The position numbers and the translations under genes are program-made. 64,000 nucleotides of DNA from Cytauxzoon felis. Its lineage: Eukaryota; Apicomplexa; Aconoidasida; Piroplasmida; Theileriidae. Shown piece by piece: positions 12,306-22,743 of this stretch. The notes beneath the pieces were generated by a model, which did no database searches, had not been told where the DNA came from, and saw nothing but the letters and a program-made list of their open reading frames with translations. The DNA is taken from positions 1 to 64,000 of the forward strand of contig JAIQCW010000062.1 in NCBI GenBank assembly GCA_020283715.1. Reading direction: 5' to 3'. The number at the start of each line of letters is the position of its first letter. Within the stretch, counting starts at the first letter, position 1.

Positions 12306-13670
12306 CTACATGAGCGTTCTACTTCGAACGTCTATACTAAATATATTTAATAAATTCTTTTTAGCCGACTTTAACGCTGCATTCAACCAAAATTTAAAGC
12401 CCCTATATCTCGTATATCCTTGTGTTGGCCAATGTTCCCTTTCAGCCCTCCTGTAGGCCTGTATATATCCATCAGCCATTAAGTTCGTGAAGTTGAGTAT
12501 TGCTATAGAGACAGCCAATGTAATGGTGGACAAATTATCAATGTCTTTTCCATTCTTTTGTTTGCCGACTGCTGATAACCCAACCGCCTTTAGACCTTCT
12601 TGTGCAGTTAAAAATGATACAGTCATGAAGCCAACTAATGCTGAGTTACCAATTATCAATTTGCCAAAGAATGAATCTGGATAGTGGAGGACCGTATAAC
12701 ATATGTATATACAAAATAGGGCATATGCTTCAACAACCCATGAGAAGTTCCACCACGCATTATTACTTTCCCATTTATTTCCCGGTCCTATTTTATTATG
12801 ATCCAAAATACAAAGAACTATAGGTGACATAGGATATATGACCAAGTTGATTAATTCAATTTTATAACCAGTATATGGATCAACCAGTAAAAATGGCAAT
12901 ATACCGGGATATACACAGTAGTAAGTCCCCAAGGAGAATACAGTAAGCATGAATGGAGACCAAGTCTTTCCTTCCTTAAACGCATCTGATAATGTGCACT
13001 TTTCATTACTTCCACCATCACCTCCTCCTTCCGAACTGCCATTAAAATGACACATAGCGCAATGTGCAGTCCATAACAACGCGGTTATCAACATCAAAAC
13101 ACAATTTGCCACAATTTGTCCATAAATAATCCAGTAGTCGACATCCTGAAGGAGATGCTTATCTGCAAAATATAGGAATACATTGTGATAAATGGCTACA
13201 AAAACAGATGAAAGTGGTACGCCAGCATTGAAGTATGTGACAGCATCCGATTCTAAACCTACAGAAAATGTAACATTGAGACCATTCATGAAGTAATGTG
13301 CTACAATAGTCCACAAATACAGGTTAGGATCACCCAATTCACCGCCATATGTAAAGATGTAAAGTGTACTTATTGCAAACACAAGCATCAACCAATTTGT
13401 GATCGTAGATAATATAGCCTTACCCCTCTTATCATCTGCCAAAACCGTTGCAATTATATTAGATATAGCGAATCCAGCAAGGCCTCCCAATTCGATAGGA
13501 TTGTGAAATAGTTTAATGAAAACTCCAAGTTTGCTAACGGGAAGGTGGTATCTAACAAGGGCGTATTTGGCACACACCCAAGCTAATGTCAATGGTAATA
13601 GCATTATAAATCCTACCAGAAACATTGAAGTTTCCTTTAGACCTGCTGGACTATTATTATTAGCAGTCAT
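12306..13670 (-). CDS. Tpr/mtm-like multi-pass membrane protein
   Basis: Single-exon ORF of 454 residues with about ten hydrophobic segments and short loops. It starts MTANNNSPAGLKETSMF. Two landmarks are shared with the gene at 62730-64000 and with the 24-37 kb array: an N-terminal block (FLVGFIMLLPL, then RYHLPVSKL and IELGGLAGFAISN) and a central WSPFMLTVFSLGTYY followed by a DHNKIGPGNKW loop. By layout it resembles the Theileria Tpr/Tar proteins and Babesia mtm proteins, which are membrane proteins of poorly known function thought to act in nutrient transport or host-cell modification. I infer this from topology and context; no transporter signature is certain. Expression is plausible because the frame is intact. 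Confidence 0.65.
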   Translation of the reverse strand: MTANNNSPAGLKETSMFLVGFIMLLPLTLAWVCAKYALVRYHLPVSKLGVFIKLFHNPIELGGLAGFAISNIIATVLADDKRGKAILSTITNWLMLVFAISTLYIFTYGGELGDPNLYLWTIVAHYFMNGLNVTFSVGLESDAVTYFNAGVPLSSVFVAIYHNVFLYFADKHLLQDVDYWIIYGQIVANCVLMLITALLWTAHCAMCHFNGSSEGGGDGGSNEKCTLSDAFKEGKTWSPFMLTVFSLGTYYCVYPGILPFLLVDPYTGYKIELINLVIYPMSPIVLCILDHNKIGPGNKWESNNAWWNFSWVVEAYALFCIYICYTVLHYPDSFFGKLIIGNSALVGFMTVSFLTAQEGLKAVGLSAVGKQKNGKDIDNLSTITLAVSIAILNFTNLMADGYIQAYRRAEREHWPTQGYTRYRGFKFWLNAALKSAKKNLLNIFSIDVRSRTLM

Positions 13671-13940
13671 TTTGGAAGTATGTGTATATCAACCGTATCT
13701 TCAGATAATTAAAGCCTATTTAAAATTACAAAAAACAAATGTTGCGATAAATGAGACTATAGTACAGTAAACATTGCGATATTTTTGCGATTATGCTACA
13801 TTATTGCTCAAATGTGCATTTACAATCCTACATTTCTACATCATCCCTTGTGTCATTTTTACACATTCTATAAAATTAGGGATGATGTATCATGATGTGT
13901 TGAGTAGAATTAACCTTAATATACTACAAATTCATATTGG
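13671..13940. other. AT-rich intergenic region upstream of Tpr/mtm-like gene
   Basis: About 270 bp without a convincing ORF. It presumably holds the promoter of the minus-strand membrane protein gene. I see no RNA gene or modular repeat here. Confidence 0.5.
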
Positions 13941-13949
13941 ATATTGATA

Positions 13950-14450
13950 TTACTTTACATTTCGTTATTATCGTCCTTCCACCCTGTATCCCAGATGTGG
14001 CCTTGGTGATTCCTCCATACTAGAAATACCCAATTTGATGAAGTTCATTTTATTCCTCAATTAAATTAATCATCTATAGACAATCTACCTGATGTAAATA
14101 ATTGAGAATACGTGTATATGGTAGAGGATTTAATGATGGAAGAGTATAAATATCCATTTCATCATGGTCCAGTCTTCCAGTAAGATCATCTCTAGAAATA
14201 TAAAAATTTCCAACACATATGGGAATCTGAGGATTATTATAGCCTTTCCACAACTTGTAATCATTTCTATAGCCATAGTTCCTATATGAAAATCCATTAA
14301 CTCCAGTATCCCATCATTCATCTTCAATAAGTGGGTCCCTTGATTGGTTATACTTTCTACATCCATAATATAATTTTATAATATCACCATTATCTTTTGG
14401 TGTGGATCCACCTGAAGTACAATCACTATTTTCACCACTAGCCATGGAGG
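13950..14450 (-). pseudogene. Degenerate coding fragment with in-frame TGA
   Basis: On the minus strand a frame opens in repeat-derived sequence (MASGENSDCTSGG), reads DIIKLYYGCRKYNQSRDPL, meets a TGA where a Trp codon would keep the frame (IEDE-stop-WDTGVNGFS), and goes on through YRNYGYRNDYKLWKGYNNP to QVDCL. A related WDTG motif recurs further downstream near 13,980 (GHIWDTGWKDDNN). I do not recognise the family. With an in-frame stop and decayed relatives next door it is most likely a pseudogene of the variable multigene region, though two short exons cannot be ruled out. Confidence 0.35.
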
Positions 14451-14465
14451 CTTCTTCTGTTTCCC
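14407..14465. repeat. Modular repeat 11, short remnant
   Basis: About 60 bp with modules A and degraded B only (CACTAGCCATGGAGGC). Confidence 0.6.
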
Positions 14466-14469
14466 ACCG

Positions 14470-14890
14470 ATTGCCATTTGTTGGCAACATTGTTCACGGT
14501 ACATGGTAAACTACCATGTATGATCACCACCATTATCAGGTTAACAACTTTTACCACCATTATTTATGGTAACTAAACATACAATATGAGTTTAAAAAAC
14601 ACCCCTAACCTTGGGTTATAGGGATAATAAACACCATTTCCCCCTACTTTATCGTTTCATTTGATGATTTCTACATGACTATAATATATACTAATAAATT
14701 AATACAATTGAAGGATGAAGTATAGTTGTATGATGATATATAAGTATTTATATAAATATTTATTATAATATATATAGTATACAACTACTAACATGAACTG
14801 AAGTATACTACTTATATAGTATAGTAATACATATATATGAATAATTACATTTCGTAATATGAATACAATGTTATAATTGAATTGTAAATA
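14470..14890. other. AT-rich stretch without a recognisable gene
   Basis: Contains short inverted and palindromic runs (for example TACATGGTAAACTACCATGTA around 14500) and long AT tracts. Short ORFs here are low-complexity shadows. Nothing else is supported. Confidence 0.5.
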
Positions 14891-14894
14891 ACGG

Positions 14895-15490
14895 GAGGGT
14901 GATAATTTGGAATAAAAATGGAAAACAACCAAAAATAGAAATGAGTGATAAAAGTTCAGTTACAAGACAAGAACCTGCAGCTGATGCTTCTAAACCTCCT
15001 AAACCTATAGACCATAAATTATGGTTAGGTAAGATTGCCATGTATATTTCAATTATAAGTAAGGTGCATATGGATGGGATATGATAATTATCTCTACTGA
15101 TATAGGAATCGATATATACGATACACAAGCAAAAGCTGATCCCGGTGGTAGTAAAACATCCATTGATTTAGGTACATTTTCTGGAAATCCTCCTAGTGAA
15201 CAAGATGATGCTGATAAAGAAGAGGAGAATAAAGGGATTAATCAACTTTTTGAGAAAAGAGAACTTATTCAAACTTCAACTGCTGGTGATGTAACTGGAC
15301 ATGCCGAGGAATGATCACACATCTTCATGTCGACTTGTTCAATATATTCCTTCTATTACTTCCCCGGAAGCGGGGATGGATACAGTAGTGGTACAATTAC
15401 TGGTATTGTTTTAGGGAATACTTTATACAATTGGTATGATGAACCGAAGTGGAATTACTTCTGGATATCTGACGAAAGGATTATTACAAG
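14895..15490 (+). pseudogene. Tpr/mtm-like gene fragment (pseudogene)
   Basis: Frame-broken relative of the gene at the right edge. Shared stretches, in order, are DIGIDIYDTQAK (compare DIGIDIWDTQPT at about 63400), IDLGTFSG, KGINQLFEKRELIQTS and TAGDVTGHAEE. The next codon is TGA exactly where the intact relative has TGG of the ADWSPIFM motif, after which the frame continues (SHIFMSTCSIYSFYYF). At least one frameshift precedes it near 15080. No N-terminal block is present, so it is a truncated, non-functional copy. Confidence 0.75.
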
Positions 15491-15494
15491 GTAG

Positions 15495-15589
15495 AACACC
15501 CGCAGCTGATCTATGGGAAGCGGAGGGGGAACTAAATAAAGGAGCTGTCTGCAAGACGACGAAATGTAGTGATTGGACTTCAGGTGGAA
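15495..15589. repeat. Modular repeat 12, short
   Basis: Half element with E1, C and A only. It ends about 55 bp downstream of the SDHA stop codon. Confidence 0.8.
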
Positions 15590-15644
15590 TGATATAGTGT
15601 TTATTATATATATATATTGTTGTAGGATTAGAAATTAAATAAAT

Positions 15645-17527
15645 TTAATAAGTTCTTTCGAATGGTGGTATGGTATCCATATCATTACCGAGTGTTGTAT
15701 CGATTACATTTCTATATGTAAGATTGATATCATAATTATCATTGAACCAAGAGAGTGTATGTTTTCTCCATTTTTTATCATTACGTTTAGGATAATCATC
15801 TCTAGCATGTGCACCTCTAGATTCAGTTCTAGCTTCAGCTGAAACAACAGTTTGTATTGCTAAGATTAATAAATTTTCTAATTCTAATGCTTCATATAAA
15901 TCTGTATTAAATGCTAATGATTTATCATTAATTTTAATATTATTAAATTTATTACATGTATTTTTAAGTAAATTTAAACCTTCATTTAATGATTTACCAT
16001 CTCTAAAAACAGATACATATTTTTGCATAATTTTTTGCATTTCTAAACGTAAATCAGAAACCCAATAATCCCCATTATTATTTAATAATTTATTCAGTTT
16101 ATATAAAGTTTTATCTAATGCATTATTATAAACATTATTATTAACTTTTTTATTACCATTTTCTTTAATAAATTCATCAATAGTATGTGCAGATCTTTTA
16201 CCAAATACTATAATATCTAATAATGAATTAGCACCTAATCTATTAGCACCATGTACTGATGCACATGCAGCTTCACCAGCAGCATATAATCCTGGTACAA
16301 TATCATTATTTTTTAATACTTGTGTACGCCAATTAGTAGGTATACCACCCATATTATAATGTACTGTTGGTAATACAGGTATATATTCTTTCATAGCATT
16401 AACACCAGCAAATATTTTTGCTGTCTCTGTTATACCAGGTAATTTTTCTTTAAATACATCTTCAGGTAAATGTGTTAAATCTAAATATAAATGATCTTTA
16501 TCAATACCACAACCTCTACCTTCCATTATTTCAAGTGTCATTGCTCTAGATACAACATCTCTACTAGCTAAATCTTTAGCTACTGGTGCATATCTAGACA
16601 TAAATGCTTCACCTTCACAATTACGTAATATACCACCTTCACCTCTACATCCTTCTGTTATTAAACAACCAGCTGGATATATACCTGTAGGATGAAATTG
16701 TACAAATTCCATATCTTGTAATGGTAATCCTATCCTTGATATAGCTGCATTACCATCACCAGTACACATATGTGCTGATGTACATGAAAAATAACATCTA
16801 CCATAACCACCAGTACATATTACTGTATTATTCGATTTAAATACATGTATCTCACCATTAGACATACGCATACATATAGCACCAACACATTTCTCACCAT
16901 CATAAATCAAATCCAATAAAAAATATTCAACAAAAAATTTACAATCATTAGCTAATGATTGACCATATAAAGTATGTAACATAGCATGACCCGTTCTATC
17001 AGCTGCAGCTGCACATCTATAAGCTTGACCACCCTTACCATAATTCAATGATTGACCACCAAATGCTCTCTGATATATCCTACCATCTTCTGTACGAGAA
17101 AATGGTAAACCAAAACTTTCCAACTCTATTACAGCCTCAGGTGCTTCCTTACACATGTAATATATAGCATCCTGATCACCCAACCAATCAGATCCTTTAA
17201 CCGTATCATATACATGCCATTTCCAATCATCCTCACACATATTTCCAAGCGCCGCATTAATACCACCCTGCGCCGCTACAGTATGAGATCTTGTAGGAAA
17301 TAACTTAGTTACACAAGCAGTGTTATATCCCAATCTAGATAATTCCAATGCCGCACGTAATCCAGCTCCACCCGCTCCTACAACCAATGCGTCATATTCA
17401 TGAGTTACCGTCTTATATCCTGTAATTTAAGTATTATATACATCTCAAATAAATATATCATGAACATACCTGAATGCGATGAAAATGACCTCTTTACCAA
17501 ACCGAATAAACTTGGTAGCCTAATCAT
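15645..17527 (-). CDS. SDHA: Succinate dehydrogenase flavoprotein subunit
   Basis: The catalytic FAD subunit of complex II oxidises succinate to fumarate in the inner mitochondrial membrane. Exon 1 (17527-17470) encodes a mitochondrial presequence ([19 protein letters not shown]). After a 50-nt intron, exon 2 (17419-15645) gives a total of 610 residues. Motifs seen: [16 protein letters not shown], the flavinylation block [16 protein letters not shown] with its His, [38 protein letters not shown] with the catalytic Arg region, [23 protein letters not shown], and the C-terminal [14 protein letters not shown]. Length and all key residues match the family. The gene is free of modular repeats except downstream. 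Confidence 0.97.
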
Positions 17528-17599
17528 TTTTAATAATTTTACATTCCAAAAATTATTATTACAAAAAGTTCAGGATATAATCCACGGAACGGATTAACA

Positions 17600-18010
17600 A
17601 ATAGTACCTAGACACAATATAGCACTATATTACCGCGAATGCGCCACATCAAAGACTGACTGCTCGATATATACATATATAGCCATTAATTACCATAAAA
17701 TTTAATAGAAGATTAATAAAATAACAATCTTTTTTCATTTATCTCCTGAATTTCTACAAATTGACTCGTTTCCACATCCACTACCATCCTCAGAGAGAAT
17801 CTCACTCTAAAATTAAAAATAATATATAAAAACACTTCAAATTACATTAAAATATTATTATAAATAGTTATTTATCGATTTCAATCGCTTCTTTTTCGAG
17901 TTTCACGGGATAAAATTAAGACCTCATTGATACTCCATAATCCTCAGTATAACCCATTAAATGTGAGGTTGAATCCATCCACATCAGTTTAATATTACCG
18001 CTCTCGTGCT
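17600..18010 (-). other. AT-rich region, possible small exons
   Basis: Mostly non-coding. On the minus strand, 17,995-17,920 can be read as MWMDSTSHLMGYTEDYG and, after a GT..AG intron ending near 17,815, as VRFSLRMVVDVETSQF. This could be the 3' part of the small gene at 18016-18231, but the splice sites are weak and I do not recognise the product. Confidence 0.3.
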
Positions 18011-18015
18011 ATAAA

Positions 18016-18231
18016 TTAATTTGGTGATGATGATTTACACGTAGTCACGAGTGTAGAAGTAGGCAATTTATATTTAGGTTGTACAATTGTTGTATTTCCT
18101 AATGTATTTGTACATACTTTGTATAATAATTTCATTAAATGTAGGAAAACGGTTATAAATGGAGGAATAAACATATATTTAGCATCAATTGTAGTCACTA
18201 TACCATAAACGCTAAATAAAATCAACCACAT
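18016..18231 (-). CDS. Possible small membrane or secreted protein
   Basis: ORF of 71 residues starting MWLILFSVYGIVTTIDAKY, hydrophobic over residues 1-32 and basic and Ser/Thr-rich after. It may be exon 1 of a longer gene reaching to about 17,740 (see the neighbouring entry), because GTGACT at the end of the frame could serve as a donor into HESGNIKLMWMDSTSHL. No family is recognised. It is about as likely to be chance as a gene. Confidence 0.35.
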   Translation of the reverse strand: MWLILFSVYGIVTTIDAKYMFIPPFITVFLHLMKLLYKVCTNTLGNTTIVQPKYKLPTSTLVTTCKSSSPN

Positions 18232-18495
18232 AAATTATAGGGCGAAACCCCATAATTTATGAAATTTATTAGGCGGTTAGAAGACAAATAATTGTATGGA
18301 AATTACATATAATATCAATGTATATTTGCATATTCTGCATATGAAATTCAACAAAGTGTCATATAATGAATTTGTGCTTATAAATCGCCTGTGTCGAGAC
18401 TCATCAATAAAACAATACACAATTGATTAATATGTCATTCCCTCTCATCCAATTCATATTACACTTGTATTTTCAACCTCAATCACCGTTTAAAG
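18232..18495. other. Intergenic, divergent promoter region
   Basis: Separates a minus-strand and a plus-strand small gene. It holds a nearly palindromic AT-rich start (TAAATTATAGGGC with CCCCATAATTTA around 18230-18262). No gene is seen. Confidence 0.45.
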
Positions 18496-18996
18496 ATGAC
18501 TATAGTACCTCTTCCATTTATGCATCGACTTTTTCACGCCTTGGAAATTCTCGAGGAAAATTCACAGACCTTTTTCCAATCCCGAAGGAATAATGCGTCT
18601 CAGAAAGTAGTTATCTTCGACATAAATAATGGAAGCATTAACAGGTAAAAGGCCTGTATCTACAAAGAGGTATACAATGAGTGTACGGTGAATGATGATA
18701 AATTACAGGAATTACAGTAAAGTATATGAATTCACAATCGATAAAGAAACGTTGATATTACTACACAAATGTTGTTTTTGTATATTTTATCTCGGAGATT
18801 ATAATAAAATCAGGTAAAATATGTTTACCTTTCATCTATACCTTTCTCCAGGAAGCTGTTACAGACCAATACGTCAAATTTAATACCAAAAATTCTCCAC
18901 CTATTAACATCTTCACCAAGTTATTTCAATATTGAAATCAAATTTGAAATCAAAAATGATGTAAAATTATATATCAATTACAAGAAAGTGAGTTGA
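18496..18996 (+). CDS. Unrecognised small three-exon protein
   Basis: Three short frames join cleanly at canonical GT..AG sites: exons 18496-18644, 18709-18813 and 18852-18996, giving 132 residues. The product starts MTIVPLPFMHRLFHALEIL, continues VVIFDINNGSI and KVYEFTIDKETLILLHKC in the middle, and ends INYKKVS. It looks like a small alpha/beta protein with alternating strands, with no signal or membrane segment. The size and the beta-rich middle recall small RNP proteins such as SRP14, but I see no decisive motif. It is supported by phase-consistent splicing alone. Confidence 0.5.
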
Positions 18997-19066
18997 TAAA
19001 ATAAAGTCCGACACGAGAACAAAGGAAAACCGAACTATGCTGCTGATTTCCATCCTATTCTTCACA

Positions 19067-19372
19067 CTCCACTCGAGGTCCAATCCACCTATCTTCGTCT
19101 TGCAGACAGCTCTCCACCTGAGGTTACAACTTTGTCTTCCACTCGGCGTGGAGCCTCTTCTAATTATTCATCTCTAAGAGTAGAGCCACTCCCAGAGATC
19201 GTGGTGAAGGTAGTGATGGATCATCCATCATGGGAATGATGGAAGATGGTGCTAAATGTGTTGGATGTAACCTCAAGTGGACTACCCGCAGCTGATCTCA
19301 GGGAAGCGGAGGGGGAGATAAATGGAAGAGCTGTCTGCAAGACGAAGATAGGTGGAGGCCAGTGGAAGACAA
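19067..19372. repeat. Modular repeat 13
   Basis: Modules A, C, A, B, F, G, A, E1 and C, ending with a degraded B. Its last bases provide the ATG (19362) of the next ORF. Confidence 0.9.
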
Positions 19373-22300
19373 GGCTGTAACATTGTGTGGATATCTACTT
19401 GCTAATTTGTTTTTATCTACTTCACTACAGGTTCCAAATTCGTCTAAACTTCATGGTGGCTATAAAAATGGGACTGATTTGTCACATAAGTACAGTCCTA
19501 TGGTTATTTTAGATAATTTCAACTATTCTATCCACCGTGTAGCCACTTTTAACGGCTCGAAATTCAATTATACTAGACGGAGAGTTCCAACAAAGAGATA
19601 TATCAGGAGATCATCACCTTCTTTGAAGGCTGCTCAAGTTCCATCATCACTTCCTCTGAACATTTATGGACGACATACAATGTATAATTTTAGGGAAACT
19701 GATGTATTTCGACCTTCTCTATCACCTATAACTCATGGTCCACCTTTACGTACGGCATATTCTTCACTCTGCTCAACTCCACTATATTCAATACCTAAAG
19801 AATTCCAGGATAATTTGGAAAATGTTTATGGTGTAGGGAAGATTTGTATGGATGATGTAAGATCATATTTGAATATTAAAGATTGTAAGCATATGACATC
19901 TCAACTTAGTCATAAAATAAGGACACGTATTGATAATCCATGGAGGTATTTGTTCAATAAGACAAAATGTAAAATTTTCAAAGTATGTCAATTATTAAAT
20001 GTAAATATAAACATCCCAATAATGGCTATTGATTTATTCTCGAAGATTTTCCAAAATACCAATGCATCAACTGAACATAACATACAATCTATACTTACAT
20101 ACATCTTCAATACATCAGATGTACAACTACAATATGAAGATAACTCTCCACCCGAGGTTACAACCTCTCTTCCACCTGATGTCGTCTTGCAGACAGCTTC
20201 CTTATTTACTTCCCCTTCCAGCTCCCGTAGATCGCTTCCAGGTATTCCATTTGAGGTTAGAACCTTGTCTCCCTCTTGCAGAGAGCCCTCCACCCGAGGT
20301 CCATCTATTCCATTGCATGGAGCTTCTCTATTTACTTCCCCTTCCAGCTCCCATAGATCGCTTCCAGGTATTCCACCTGAGCTTACAACTACTGTTACCA
20401 CTCAGCGTGGAGCTCTTATATTTACCTCCCCCTCAAGTTCCCGTAGATCAGCTGCGGGTAGTCCACTCGAGGTTACATCCAACGCATCCTTAGCACCATC
20501 TTCCATCATTCCCATGATGGATGATCCATCACTACCTTCACCACGATCTCCGGGAGTGGCATTACCGTTTACGGGGAGTGAATTAGAAGAGCTGACGGCA
20601 GGACTGACCTCAGGTGGAGAGTTGTCTGCAAGACAAGTAGAGGTGGATGTAACCTCAGGTGGAGCTGCAAGACGAACAGAGTTGGATGTAACATCAGATG
20701 TAAAGTTGTTATCAGGACAAAGTAATATATTCGGATCAAAGTTATATATAGATCGTTTACATAGTATGGATATTGTACGTATATATTTATTAGCATCGAA
20801 TTGTATACAATTATCATTATATTATAATAATATTAATATTAGATTTGATATTTGTACTATATTCTTTTATATGATTTATATTGATATCATTTGTTGTAAT
20901 GTAAAGTATCCTTTAATACTTATAAAATTATTACCACCAATACTTAATAAATATGATAAAGAGGTTCTTTTATATAAAAAAATCGCCTTCGGTATTCATT
21001 TCTTAAAGAATACCTTTTCATATTATAATAATTTCATTAGACATAATTATAATCATTTAATAATAGAGATTAAAAAAAATAGAATCTTAAATATTACAAT
21101 ACTCTATTCACAATTAATACCAAATCCAATAAATTATTTCTTATTAATATCATATGGATTTTATAAATTTAAATTACAAAATATAATAGATGCATCAGAA
21201 TATAATACATTTTCATTTAATAATATACAAAATATATCAATACATACTACAACAATAAATAATAATGAAATAATATCATTAAAGATATTAAAAATTATAA
21301 TTTTATTATTAGAATTATTAATAACATCAGATTTTATAGAAATTATTAATAACAATTCAATTTATATATCTATACAATTACTATTCAATACAAAATCTAA
21401 TAATAATAGCATAATAATTAATAATCAATCATTAAAATCATTATTAATCTTAAGATATCTATTAGATATTTATATTTATACAAATCAAAATGATATTTCT
21501 ATACCTAATGATATCAATTTTTTTGAATATTTAAATATATTTAAATTATATTTAAATTATTATTCATATCAACAATTAAATTATATCTATCCAATCATAT
21601 ATCTTTTATTATTACAATTAGATTGGCTATTACATAAATTTAATATCTATAATATCAATGATTATATCAATTATCAATCATTATATATATCAATCGATCA
21701 CATCAATCAAAATCCAGATAATTATATACATCATGATTCAAGTATGTCTATATAAAATATCTATTAACATTCCAATCACCTCCACCCGAGGTTACCTCCA
21801 CTGAGGTCCAATCCACGTCTGTTCCTCTTGCAGAGAGCTCTTCTCCACTTGAGGTCCGTCCTGCCGTCAGCTCTTCTATTTAGTTATCTCTAAAGAGTAA
21901 AGCCACTCCCGGAGATCGTGGCGGAAGTGAAGGTGGAGATGGAAGTTTAGTTAAGGATGTAACCTCAAGTGGACTACCCGTAGCTGATCTCAGGGAAGCG
22001 GAGGGGGATGTAAATAAAGGAGCTGTCTGCAAGACGACCTCAAGTGGAGAAGGCCGCCACGGCGAGTGGAAAGACCTCAGGTAGAACGGTAGGATCATGA
22101 CTAGGTTTTATTTCTAGTCTATAGTTGCTTAGTAGCTGTATTTAATTGATGTTGATTTATTAATGTTGAATATATAGATAACATTGACAATGAGATATTC
22201 GGGAATGAAGTTAAGTTAATGGATACATTTGAGATTCATCATAGTGAATATGCATTAATTGTAGAGAAAATGCTAGGATCAGAATATGCTCAGACATATA

Positions 22301-22563
22301 TGCGGTATTATTACGATTCAATTAATAATTGGAGTAGTAATAATTCAAATATTATAAGTAGCATAATTTATTCTGATAAATATCAGGATTTAGAGAATAA
22401 AAAATTCATTTTAGACATGCATTATCCAGATTTAGACAATTTCGATTGTCCATGGGATCCATACTCATCTATATTCACATATAAATGTACGCCATTGATG
22501 AAGGAGCTCATCTATCGATCGAAAAAGTATTTATTATTGAGGAATATGTTTGATGGTGGTTGA
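19362..22563 (+). CDS. Long unknown protein carrying a large in-frame repeat insert
   Basis: Exon 19362-21741 joined to 22178-22563 (GTATGT donor, TATAG acceptor, phase 1) gives about 922 residues. I do not recognise it. Residues 1-260 are basic with helical stretches (YNFRETDVFRPSL, YGVGKICMDDVRSYL). Residues about 262-446 are encoded by modular repeat 14. Residues 450-790 are Asn/Ile-rich alpha-helical repeats. The C terminus (DMHYPDLDNFDCPWDPYS) is less biased and probably structured. The ATG at 19362 lies inside repeat 13, and TTCACTACAG before GTTCCAAATTC looks like an acceptor, so the real first exon may lie upstream. The 436-nt intron contains repeat 15. An organellar RNA-binding helical-repeat protein is conceivable but unproven. 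Confidence 0.55.
20147..20701. repeat. Modular repeat 14, largest exonic copy
   Basis: About 555 bp: A, C, E2, A, an unusual GCAGAGAGC variant of C, A, GCATGGAGCTT, E2, A, partial B, E1, A, G, F (CCGTTTACGGGG), D, A, C and A twice. The whole block is open in the host frame on the plus strand, and most of it is open in a second frame on the minus strand. Confidence 0.92.
21779..22085. repeat. Modular repeat 15, in intron of the 922-residue gene
   Basis: Modules A, A, the GCAGAGAGCT variant of C, A, D, F, A, E1, C, A, B, A. It lies between donor 21742 and acceptor 22177. Confidence 0.9.
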
Positions 22564-22743
22564 TGTGTAGATTATATTTTACACCATAAATGAATTTATC
22601 TTGTAGTGTCTAGTATCTTCAATTGACTCTCATTATATATTAAATGTGAATAGATGTAATATAATTTTAAATTGTTTAAATGAATTGTAAATTAATTTTA
22701 TTTTTAAAAATGTATAAATGTAGTATATTTTTGTAATTTTTAG

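Noticed and set aside
19988..20493. Additional ORFs on both strands inside the 922-residue gene
   Set aside because: They reflect the bidirectional openness of repeat 14 and disappear outside it.
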